From a virus, in IMG/VR virus record IMGVR_UViG_3300034020_000673, positions 1 to 60,781 of that record: a DNA stretch of 60,781 nucleotides; one strand, given 5' to 3'. Of the stretch, positions 1 through 5,930 are shown one piece after another (position 1 is the stretch's first letter; the number at the start of each line of letters is the position of its first letter). The translations under genes were made by a program, and so were the position numbers. The notes under the pieces were generated by a model. It was not told the DNA's origin. It saw only the letters and a list, made by a program, of their open reading frames with translations, and made no database searches.

Positions 1-1
1 A

Positions 2-244
2 TTACCTCTGTGGGTTAAAGCCAAGCCGACGCATACCCAACTCAATGAGCATTGCGGCGTCCTCAAGGCGGTTCTGACTACTGCTCATGCCGGTCTGCCA
101 TTCGCCGCCTACGCGTTTGCCGACAATAGCCACCGTGACGACCTCCCCAGATTTGGCGTCTTCCAGCCACTGCTCCAACATTTCTATGGCATCAGAGTTG
201 TCAGGGGTTGTAGCCTTGATGAACGGTTTGATGTTGCCTGTCAT
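2..244 (-). CDS. Hypothetical 80-aa early protein
   Basis: An 80-residue acidic-amphipathic protein of unknown function; I recognise no domain. The start is the ATG at 244 because AAGGAGTT lies five bases upstream, although the frame is open further up. It follows the gene ending at 247 with almost no gap, as expected for a tightly packed leftward operon. Its stop codon is the second base of the window, and its last bases (AGAGG then TAA) would be a ribosome binding site for the gene starting at 60773 if the window ends join. Confidence 0.75.
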   Translation of the reverse strand: MTGNIKPFIKATTPDNSDAIEMLEQWLEDAKSGEVVTVAIVGKRVGGEWQTGMSSSQNRLEDAAMLIELGMRRLGFNPQR

Positions 245-246
245 GT

Positions 247-516
247 TTAACTCCTTGCTCGTATAGCGCCTGCGCTGTAGTCGGGACGAACCCACTTGCT
301 TTTTGCCACGGCGATGCAGTCGTTCGAATCCAGCATGTAATCGCCTTCGGTGACGCAGTAATCGTCTTCCTCTTTGATCGCCTTGCAGATGCGCTCACGC
401 TCGGCGGCAGCAACAAGGGCGGCGAAGCGTTCAAATAATTCGAGGTTTGCGCCCGTGTATGAGACTGGGTTAAAACCAGCCTCTCGCGCCATGCGGATGA
501 TGTCTTCTCTGTTCAT
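247..516 (-). CDS. Small conserved phage protein, MNREDIIRMAREA family
   Basis: An 89-residue protein with the N-terminal signature MNREDIIRMAREAG followed by LERFAALVAAAERE-type helix, a family seen repeatedly in small early operons of proteobacterial phages, with no known function. The ATG at 516 is chosen because the upstream gene ends in an overlapping ATGA; a TTG further up also exists. It is a paralogue of the gene at 60564-60773, sharing MAREA and the FERFAALVAAAERE block (ERFAALVAAAERE in the other copy). Confidence 0.8.
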   Translation of the reverse strand: MNREDIIRMAREAGFNPVSYTGANLELFERFAALVAAAERERICKAIKEEDDYCVTEGDYMLDSNDCIAVAKSKWVRPDYSAGAIRARS

Positions 517-692
517 AGGTTTACATTCCAATAATGTAGTTTGGTCATTTCAAGTACACCGATCACGGTTGCAACGGTCATGTGGTCGTACTTAGGAGAG
601 TTAACCAAAGCTCTTATGTCGTTCATCAAATCAATCCCCATAGCTTTTTGATCGGACGATGGGATGACTGTTAACTTTTTTTCTCTATCCAT
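513..692 (-). CDS. Hypothetical 59-aa protein
   Basis: A short gene encoding 59 residues, starting MDREKKLTVIPSSDQKAMG and ending HYWNVNL. Support is positional: GGAGAAG sits six bases before the ATG at 692, the start overlaps the stop of the upstream gene (685) by eight bases, and its TGA overlaps the ATG of the next gene. Such end-to-end overlaps on both sides argue strongly for a real translated gene. Function unknown; no transmembrane segment. Confidence 0.75.
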   Translation of the reverse strand: MDREKKLTVIPSSDQKAMGIDLMNDIRALVNSPKYDHMTVATVIGVLEMTKLHYWNVNL

Positions 693-1143
693 GATTCTTC
701 TCCTTTAGCTTGGCTTCGATGAGGTCACGTAGTTTCAACAGAGAATCGTCACAAACCTCTCCGTCTGCTGACCACCAGTGCATCGCCTCTGGGTCATCGT
801 CGTTGTCGTAATCCTCATGAATATCAAATCCTGCTTTCCAAGCCGCGACCATGACCTCCTCATCTGTCAGCCCAACCCATTCAGCAGCCTTTGGTGGTGC
901 GGTGTACAGGGGTGATCGACCTTCGCCAGCAGATTTGTAAATCGTGCCGCATCCGACCGAATCAAAATGCTCACGCACCTCATCAATCTTTACCCAGCCC
1001 TCTACTGCGTTCCAGTATTCAAACGGCTCTGTCTCCAGTGCTTGGCGTAGAGCTTTGACGGCTTCGTCAAACCTTTGAACGCTCATCCTGCTTTGATATA
1101 ACTCCAGCGCCCCAAGCGCCAACTGCATAGCTTCTCTGCTCAT
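685..1143 (-). CDS. Conserved phage protein with LYTAPP / GLTDEE motif
   Basis: A 152-residue acidic protein. The N-terminal half is helical (ALELYQSR...ALRQALE). The middle carries PLYTAPPKAAEWVGLTDEE, a linker common in uncharacterised proteins of proteobacterial phages. The C-terminal part is rich in Asp and Trp. The ATG at 1143 overlaps the TGA of the upstream gene in an ATGA arrangement. Role unknown; its place directly after small early genes suggests host takeover or regulation, which is inference. Confidence 0.8.
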   Translation of the reverse strand: MSREAMQLALGALELYQSRMSVQRFDEAVKALRQALETEPFEYWNAVEGWVKIDEVREHFDSVGCGTIYKSAGEGRSPLYTAPPKAAEWVGLTDEEVMVAAWKAGFDIHEDYDNDDDPEAMHWWSADGEVCDDSLLKLRDLIEAKLKEKNHG

Positions 1144-1355
1144 GTTTTCTCTCCTGTTGCTTTAGCGATAGCAGCACGGGCTTTTGCGGCCGACTGCTGC
1201 ATGTGTTCTTCCATGTGCTCAACAGCATGAAAGCTAGTGACCATGCCCCAAAGCGCCTCTAGCAGGTCTTGGTTCACCGCATGCAGGCGGCGCAGTTCTT
1301 CATGCGCTCGGCGAAGTGCTTCAGCCAAGTGCATTTCTTCAGGTTGCGGGTTCAT
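1140..1355 (-). CDS. Hypothetical 71-aa coiled-coil protein
   Basis: 71 residues starting MNPQPEEMHLAEALRRAHEEL, mostly helical with heptad-like Leu spacing and ending AKARAAIAKATGE, a tail typical of small phage coiled-coil proteins of unknown role. GGAGGAA lies five bases upstream of the ATG at 1355. The open frame extends to 1454, but the upstream part lacks a ribosome site and overlaps the previous gene. Both ends overlap neighbours by four bases. Confidence 0.75.
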   Translation of the reverse strand: MNPQPEEMHLAEALRRAHEELRRLHAVNQDLLEALWGMVTSFHAVEHMEEHMQQSAAKARAAIAKATGEKT

Positions 1356-1696
1356 GCGAGTTCCTCCGGAATGTGAACGGTGTCGCCGAGTTTCGACGCC
1401 ACATAGCAGCGCATGGCTGAAATGAGGGGGGTGGGGCCGTACTGGGAATTGCAAATGCCGTTGCTGAACGGGTCACGCTGATAAGAGCGCCAGCCTTTGT
1501 TGATGGTGGGCTTGCAGAAAATCCCCTCGCGCTCAATAATCGGCCCGCCTTGTGCCCAGTCGGTTGAGTAGTGAAACTCAGCATCGCCATCACCCTCCGC
1601 GTCGCGGTAGAACAGGCGGAACGCTTCTTCGTCCACTCCTTCGCACTTCGCGACCGCCCAGTCGAGGGCGGGGCCGGATAGTTCATTGGTTTTCAT
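1352..1696 (-). CDS. DUF2591 family protein (NinX-like)
   Basis: 114 residues beginning MKTNELSGPALDWAVAKCEG, then DWAQGGPIIEREGI and a C-terminal GPTPLISAMRCYVASKLGD. These three blocks are the hallmark of DUF2591, also called phage NinX, widespread in early regions of proteobacterial phages. The molecular function is not known. GGAGA precedes the ATG at 1696 by eight bases; the stop overlaps the next gene's start. Family assignment is from visible motif order and is firm. Confidence 0.88.
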   Translation of the reverse strand: MKTNELSGPALDWAVAKCEGVDEEAFRLFYRDAEGDGDAEFHYSTDWAQGGPIIEREGIFCKPTINKGWRSYQRDPFSNGICNSQYGPTPLISAMRCYVASKLGDTVHIPEELA

Positions 1697-1947
1697 GCGC
1701 GGTCTCCTGCGTGTAGTTGCCAATCCTCAACGGGTTCGGGCTGCCGGGCATACCCCGCCGGGAGCATCTCCGCTTTTATGTGCTCGGGGATGAGCGGCAA
1801 CGGTGCCCAAGCCAACGCCCACGCACCCCAGGTTCCGATGACGCACACGCCCCCTCGGTTCAGGAGGAGCATTTTCACGCCCAGCGGCGGGGGTTCCTCG
1901 GCGGGCAGTCGCCACGTGGACTGACCCGCGACGTAGTTCTTCACCAT
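1693..1947 (-). CDS. DUF551-like phage protein
   Basis: 84 residues: STWRLPAEEPPPLGVKMLLLNRGGVCVIGTW then WAPLPLIPEHIKAEM. The pattern W-x-P-x-x-x-P-P-x-G-x-x-x-L followed by W-x-P-L-P is that of DUF551, small phage and prophage proteins of unknown function. AGGAGAAA lies seven bases before the ATG at 1947. Its last codons overlap the next gene. Confidence 0.75.
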   Translation of the reverse strand: MVKNYVAGQSTWRLPAEEPPPLGVKMLLLNRGGVCVIGTWGAWALAWAPLPLIPEHIKAEMLPAGYARQPEPVEDWQLHAGDRA

Positions 1948-2255
1948 CTTTGTTTCTCCTCTTTATACGTGAGTGCGGTCACCCGATCGCGCAGCTCGTC
2001 CAGCTGAGCGAGCAGCTCTTGTAGCTCCGTGGCGTGCACCATGACGTAGTCGTTGCGTTGCGCCAGCTCGCGCACCACCGCCAACGAGCCGTCGTCCGCA
2101 GTGGCGTCCAGGAACCCTTCGCAAAGGCACACGTAGCGTCCGGCGCTGTGACTGGCGTTGCGGTCAAAACCGTGCGGGTGTGCGGGGTCTTGTGAGCAGC
2201 TCAGCTCGTCATCGAGGCTGCCGGGGTCGCCGCGCATATTGCGTTTCTTTTGCAT
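1941..2255 (-). CDS. Hypothetical 104-aa protein with C-terminal coiled coil
   Basis: 104 residues. The N-terminal half is charged and carries four Cys/His residues around SCSQDPAHPHGF and YVCLCEG, which could bind a metal, though spacing does not match a named zinc finger. The C-terminal third (ELQELLAQLDELRDRVTAL) is a coiled coil. GGAGAACTGAAA precedes the ATG at 2255. Function unknown. Confidence 0.72.
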   Translation of the reverse strand: MQKKRNMRGDPGSLDDELSCSQDPAHPHGFDRNASHSAGRYVCLCEGFLDATADDGSLAVVRELAQRNDYVMVHATELQELLAQLDELRDRVTALTYKEEKQRW

Positions 2256-2271
2256 TTTCAGTTCTCCATAG

Positions 2272-3183
2272 TTATCGTAAATCTCTTTTATCGTTCCAAT
2301 CGCGTTGGCTATCGACGGGTATATCTTTCACGGCATCGTGTTGAGCTTGGATGATAGCGTCAGAACCAACGTTGATGAATATAGCACCGGGTGCTGCATA
2401 CTGTTCGAAACTCTTCCAACACTTAGCATCATAGTTTACGGTGGAGTCGAACGGCGGGCGCAGCTCTTCGGCTACCGGTTTCAGGAACGGTAACGTAGAT
2501 CCAATGATCTTTGCGTGGCCGATTTCGCCGGGTTGCATGTTTCGCGCAACCGCAATACCTTTGCATTTAGTGTTCGGCCAAGCGATCTGAAACGCTCGGA
2601 TAGCGGTGCCCGTCGAAACGCTCATCCAAACTTCGGTCGGTTCGCCACCAATTTGCTCGCTGATCCGAGCAGCCAGCTTCACGAGTCCCGCAGTCACCAA
2701 CGGCGCTTTCGACAACCCCGGTGGTAAATATTCAGCACCATGCTTTTCAGCCCAAGCCTTTGCCCAACCGTTCAGGTTCGGCATGCGGACGATCTTAGCG
2801 AACCGTAGCTCAGCACCATGGTAAAGCAGAGCGCGTTGATGCACTGAGAGCTCTTTGGCTGCAGGGCAAAAGAAAACACACTTTTTACCATACAGTTTGC
2901 CGAGCGTCGCAATCGCGTTGGGGGCCATGCCGGCCCGAGGTGCTACGTAAACGAGTTTGTCGCTCTGGGTTTGTGCGATGAGCTGCTCGGCTCCGTAACC
3001 CTTGAGGCTGATCTGGCTCAAGTCACCTCGAAAAACCCATCGATTGCCATGCGAGATAACGACTGGCGGAGTTAATTTAGATACGAATTTACTGCTCATC
3101 GACAAATAATGTTCGCGTGCTCGGTGCACGTCCATTCCGGTCGGGATGTCGCGGTTAGTGCGGTCTTCGGTTACGGTGAACAT
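2272..3183 (-). CDS. Fold-type-II PLP-dependent enzyme, probable DNA-base tailoring enzyme
   Basis: 303 residues resembling the tryptophan-synthase-beta/ACC-deaminase group of pyridoxal-phosphate enzymes. Visible anchors: SKLTPP near residues 34-40; RGDLSQISLKGYG with candidate Schiff-base Lys61; PRAGMAPNAIATLGKLYGKKCVFFCPA, which matches the Asn-loop and helix after it; and MSVSTGTAIRAF, which sits where the phosphate-binding loop is expected. The Asn and Gly loops are degenerate, so the reaction cannot be named. PLP enzymes are known to trim amino acids installed on thymidine in hypermodifying phages, and this genome has the rest of that pathway, so I infer a tailoring role. ATG at 3183 is preferred over the TTG at 3192. 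It is second in the leftward operon, which suggests early expression. Confidence 0.68.
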   Translation of the reverse strand: MFTVTEDRTNRDIPTGMDVHRAREHYLSMSSKFVSKLTPPVVISHGNRWVFRGDLSQISLKGYGAEQLIAQTQSDKLVYVAPRAGMAPNAIATLGKLYGKKCVFFCPAAKELSVHQRALLYHGAELRFAKIVRMPNLNGWAKAWAEKHGAEYLPPGLSKAPLVTAGLVKLAARISEQIGGEPTEVWMSVSTGTAIRAFQIAWPNTKCKGIAVARNMQPGEIGHAKIIGSTLPFLKPVAEELRPPFDSTVNYDAKCWKSFEQYAAPGAIFINVGSDAIIQAQHDAVKDIPVDSQRDWNDKRDLR

Positions 3184-3188
3184 TAGAC

Positions 3189-3371
3189 TCAATGCTCCTC
3201 GGTGGCTTTGATTGACTCGACCTCGACGTCGTGGTCGTTGACGTTAGGGTAGTCGCTTTCGTAAAGCTCTTCGATGGCGAGCTCGGCAGCTGCTTCAGCG
3301 TTCTCGGCTTCGACTTGAATACGCACAAAACTAGTCAGGCGTAATTCGACTTCAAAGGTTTTCTTTTCCAT
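3189..3371 (-). CDS. First leftward gene, 60-aa acidic protein
   Basis: 60 residues, MEKKTFEVELRLTSFVRIQVEAENAEAAAELAIEELYES..., a beta-strand then helix plan reminiscent of the small DpnD/PcfM-type domain, but the match is too short to assert. GGAGAACTAAAC precedes the ATG at 3371. It is the gene nearest the leftward promoter at 3422-3450, with a leader of about 40 bases. Confidence 0.72.
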   Translation of the reverse strand: MEKKTFEVELRLTSFVRIQVEAENAEAAAELAIEELYESDYPNVNDHDVEVESIKATEEH

Positions 3372-3421
3372 GTTTAGTTCTCCAATTAAGTTATTGAGTT
3401 GTTTCATTTACCACTGACCGA

Positions 3422-3450
3422 ACTATAGTGCACTTTTTTGCTGCTGAAAA
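3422..3450 (-). promoter_or_regulatory. Candidate leftward sigma70-type promoter
   Basis: Reading leftward, TTTTCA (3450-3445), a 17-base spacer and TATAGT (3427-3422). The minus 35 box matches four of six consensus bases and the minus 10 box five of six. It is about 50 bases upstream of the first leftward gene and sits beside the repeat cluster, so it is well placed to drive the whole leftward operon. Confidence 0.5.
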
Positions 3451-3522
3451 GAAAATCATTCAAGCAGCCGCTGAGCGGTTCAATGAGGTAGTTGAACGGC
3501 ATTGAATTAGCCTTAACAAGCC

Positions 3523-3965
3523 ATCGTTTGGGCGATCGTTCGGGGTGATCGTTCGACCAAACGATCGACCAAACGATCGGTTTCAGAGCGGCTAAAACGT
3601 TCGACGGTCAGTGGTTGCCATTAGGGGTGTAGCATGTTGCCGTTAGGGACTTAAAAAAGACCGTTCGAGGAACCTTAAAAGTGATCGTTCGTTTGGTTTG
3701 ATCGTTCTTAAAGAAACCGACCGAACGAACGATCGATTTTGGGGTTCTTGAGGGAGAGCTGAGCGGTCGTATTTGGGGTGTGAACGGTAGGGGTTGAATC
3801 TGTGCGTAAACGCTCCCTTGTCGCTCTGATCGGCTGCGGTGTGGGGAGGCCAAAGGCACTCCCCCACACTCCGCCCAATCCGAGCTCCTGAGCTTGCGTT
3901 GGCTGCGATCGTTCGGTCGGCTAATCGTTCGAACGATCGACCAAACGATCAAAACCGAACGATCG
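3523..3965. repeat. Iteron-like cluster of GATCGTT / AACGATC boxes
   Basis: Eleven exact copies of GATCGTT in either orientation: 3534, 3547, 3560, 3572, 3683, 3700, 3728, 3907, 3932, 3944 and 3958 (start positions), plus near copies at 3523 and 3923. They fall in three groups: 3534-3578, 3683-3734 and 3907-3964. The extended 12-mer CGACCAAACGAT occurs in tandem at 3554-3565 and 3566-3577 and again at 3938-3949. ATCGTTCGAACGAT at 3924-3937 is a perfect 14-base palindrome. Such a density between divergent promoters suggests a replication origin, a master operator, or both. The 3372-4012 stretch holds no credible gene. Confidence 0.85.
3615..3648 (+). repeat. Paired 12-base repeat TTGCC(A/G)TTAGGG
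   Basis: TTGCCATTAGGG at 3615-3626 and TTGCCGTTAGGG at 3637-3648, with a 22-base period, about two turns of the DNA helix. It lies between the first and second groups of GATCGTT boxes. The spacing would put two proteins on the same DNA face; a second regulator or an origin accessory protein is possible. Confidence 0.45.
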
Positions 3966-3974
3966 AAAATATGG

Positions 3975-4003
3975 TTGCCGACTGCGAAAAACGTGGGTAT
4001 AAT
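3975..4003 (+). promoter_or_regulatory. Strong rightward sigma70-type promoter
   Basis: TTGCCG (3975-3980), exactly 17 bases, then a perfect TATAAT (3998-4003). It starts ten bases after the last AACGATC box, so proteins on those boxes could block or recruit polymerase. The expected transcription start (about 4010-4011) is only two or three bases before the ATG of the small terminase gene. Confidence 0.72.
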
Positions 4004-4012
4004 CCGGCGAAT

Positions 4013-4486
4013 ATGAAAGTAGAAAAACCCTTGCAAGAAAAAGCTCCGGGCGAAAAGCGCCGCTCTGGAGGTGCGCAGCCCGGTGCGGGCCGACCGGCGT
4101 TTGTGCCCACGAAGACCGAGCGGGAGCTGGTCGCGACGCTCTCGGGGTATGGGTTGCCGCAGGATCAGATTGCGATTTTGGTCCGCGAGGGCATCGACCT
4201 CAGCACCCTGCGTAAGCACTTTGAGCGGGAGCTGCTGCTCGGCAAGGCGCACGCCAACAGCAAAGTCGGCAAGACGCTTTTTACCAAAGCCGTCGAGGGC
4301 GACACGGCCTCGGCCATATGGTGGTCGAAGACGCAGCTGCGTTGGGCCGAAACGCATCGCATCCAGCACGCCGGAGCGGACGATGGGCCGCTGCGGGTTG
4401 AGGTAAACGTATTTGACGAGATTCTGAAAAACATCGAGCTCAAACGGCGCACGTCCGATGAGGGCGGCGGTAGTGGGCGCGGCTGA
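4013..4486 (+). CDS. Terminase small subunit (likely)
   Basis: 157 residues if begun at ATG 4013: MKVEKPLQEKAPGEKRRSGGAQPGAGRP, a basic Gly-rich lead typical of phage terminase small subunits, then a helix-turn-helix-like stretch (LPQDQIAILVREGIDLSTLRKHFERELLLG) and TLFTKAVEGDTASAIWWSKTQLRWAE, a block frequent in this family. The small subunit recognises the packaging site and recruits the large subunit. No ribosome site precedes 4013 and the promoter predicts an almost leaderless mRNA; ATG 3971 in the same frame is the alternative but lies upstream of that promoter. The 3' end overlaps the large-subunit gene. Confidence 0.8.
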   Translation: MKVEKPLQEKAPGEKRRSGGAQPGAGRPAFVPTKTERELVATLSGYGLPQDQIAILVREGIDLSTLRKHFERELLLGKAHANSKVGKTLFTKAVEGDTASAIWWSKTQLRWAETHRIQHAGADDGPLRVEVNVFDEILKNIELKRRTSDEGGGSGRG

Positions 4487-5930
4487 TTCGGCGCTCCGGG
4501 ACCTGCTGCAAGACGCAAAGCTGCGCGAAGAGTTCGGCCGGCTACCGCTCGAGCGGCAAGCCGCTTGGGCGTGGCGGGCGCTGTGGCTTTCGAAGGCGCA
4601 CCTGCATCAGCTGCTGCCCCAGGGCGAATGGTGGAGCATATGGTTGATGTTGGCGGGCCGGGGCGCGGGCAAGACCCGCACCGCCGCCGAGCAGGTGGGG
4701 TGGTGGGCGTGGAGCTACCCCCGGACGCGATGGCTAGTGGCGGCGCCAACCTCCTCGGACGTGCGTGGCACCTGCTTTGAGGGCGACTCGGGACTGCTCA
4801 CCGTGATTCCGCAGGTGCTCATCAGCGAGTACAACAAAGCACTGCACGAGTTGAAGCTGACCAACGGCTCGCTGATAAAAGGCATTCCGGCCTCGGAGCC
4901 CGAGCGGTTCCGGGGGCCGCAGTTTCACGGTGGATGGTGCGACGAGCTAGCGGCGTGGGAGTACCTGCAGGAGGCGTGGGACCAGATTCAGTTCGGTGTG
5001 CGCCTCAAGCTGCCCGACATGAAGTCCCGCCTGCTCATCACCACGACCCCCAAACCCCGCGACCTGATTGTTGACCTCATCAGCCGGGAAGGCACCGACG
5101 TCACCCTAACCACGGCGAGCACGTACGCGAACGTGGATAACCTGAGTGACAACTTCAAAGCGCAGATCCTGGCGTATGAGGGTACCAACCTCGGCCGGCA
5201 AGAGATCCACGCCGAAGTGATTGACCCGGAAGAAGGGGGTATAGTCAAGCGGGATTGGTTCAAGCTCTGGCCAGCGGAGAGAGAGCTCCCGAAGCTGGAG
5301 TTCATCGTTCAGTCGTACGACTGCGCGTATACGGAGAAGACGCACAACGACCCCACGGCGTCGATCACCTTCGGAGTGTTCAAGCCGCAAGACGGCCCGA
5401 TGGGCGTGTTGGTCATCGACGCGTGGCAGGATCACCTGCAGTACCCCGACTTGAAACCCAAAGTCATCGACGAGTACGACATTGTCTTCGGCGAGGGGCG
5501 CAATCTGAAGAAGGTCGACCTCGTGCTCGTTGAGGACAAAGCGGCGGGCATCGTGCTCATTCAAGACCTGCAGCGTGCGCATGTGCCGGTGCGGGCGTAC
5601 AACCCCGGCAAGGCCGATAAGATCCAGCGCCTGAGCATAGTTGCCAACATCGTCCGCGCTGGCCGGGTCTACATCCCGGAGTCTAGCGCTCGGACGGGCT
5701 ACGTCCGTGACTGGGCCGAGGGCATGATCACGCAGATCTGTAGCTTCCCCAACGCCACGCACGATGACTTTGTGGATGCTTTCAGCCAGGCGCTGCGGTA
5801 CATGCGCGATGCGGGTTGGCTCAACATTGACCCCGCGCCGCGTGATGACTACGACCCCGAGGATTACATTGACGCCCTCAATGACTCGGACGACTACACC
5901 GGACCCAAGGTGAACCCCTATGCCGCCTAG
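4458..5930 (+). CDS. Terminase large subunit
   Basis: 490 residues, the usual size for the DNA-packaging motor ATPase-nuclease. Walker A is AGRGAGKT (residues 66-73). Walker B ends in WCDELAAWEYL, with the catalytic Asp-Glu pair. The coupling motif region is LLITTTPKP. The RNase-H-fold nuclease has three acidic clusters: QSYDCAYTEKTHND, VEDKAAG and HDDFVDAFSQALRY. The type resembles the Terminase_6-like group with the GRGxGKT loop. Start 4458 overlaps the small subunit by 29 bases; GTG 4473 is an alternative. It should pump DNA through the portal encoded at 8871. Confidence 0.95.
   Translation: MRAAVVGAADSALRDLLQDAKLREEFGRLPLERQAAWAWRALWLSKAHLHQLLPQGEWWSIWLMLAGRGAGKTRTAAEQVGWWAWSYPRTRWLVAAPTSSDVRGTCFEGDSGLLTVIPQVLISEYNKALHELKLTNGSLIKGIPASEPERFRGPQFHGGWCDELAAWEYLQEAWDQIQFGVRLKLPDMKSRLLITTTPKPRDLIVDLISREGTDVTLTTASTYANVDNLSDNFKAQILAYEGTNLGRQEIHAEVIDPEEGGIVKRDWFKLWPAERELPKLEFIVQSYDCAYTEKTHNDPTASITFGVFKPQDGPMGVLVIDAWQDHLQYPDLKPKVIDEYDIVFGEGRNLKKVDLVLVEDKAAGIVLIQDLQRAHVPVRAYNPGKADKIQRLSIVANIVRAGRVYIPESSARTGYVRDWAEGMITQICSFPNATHDDFVDAFSQALRYMRDAGWLNIDPAPRDDYDPEDYIDALNDSDDYTGPKVNPYAA

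Noticed and set aside
3608-4369. A 253-codon leftward open frame across the hub and small terminase gene
   Set aside because: It is antisense to the terminase gene, its product is low in recognisable pattern and rich in Arg/Phe from repeat DNA, and it lacks a ribosome site.
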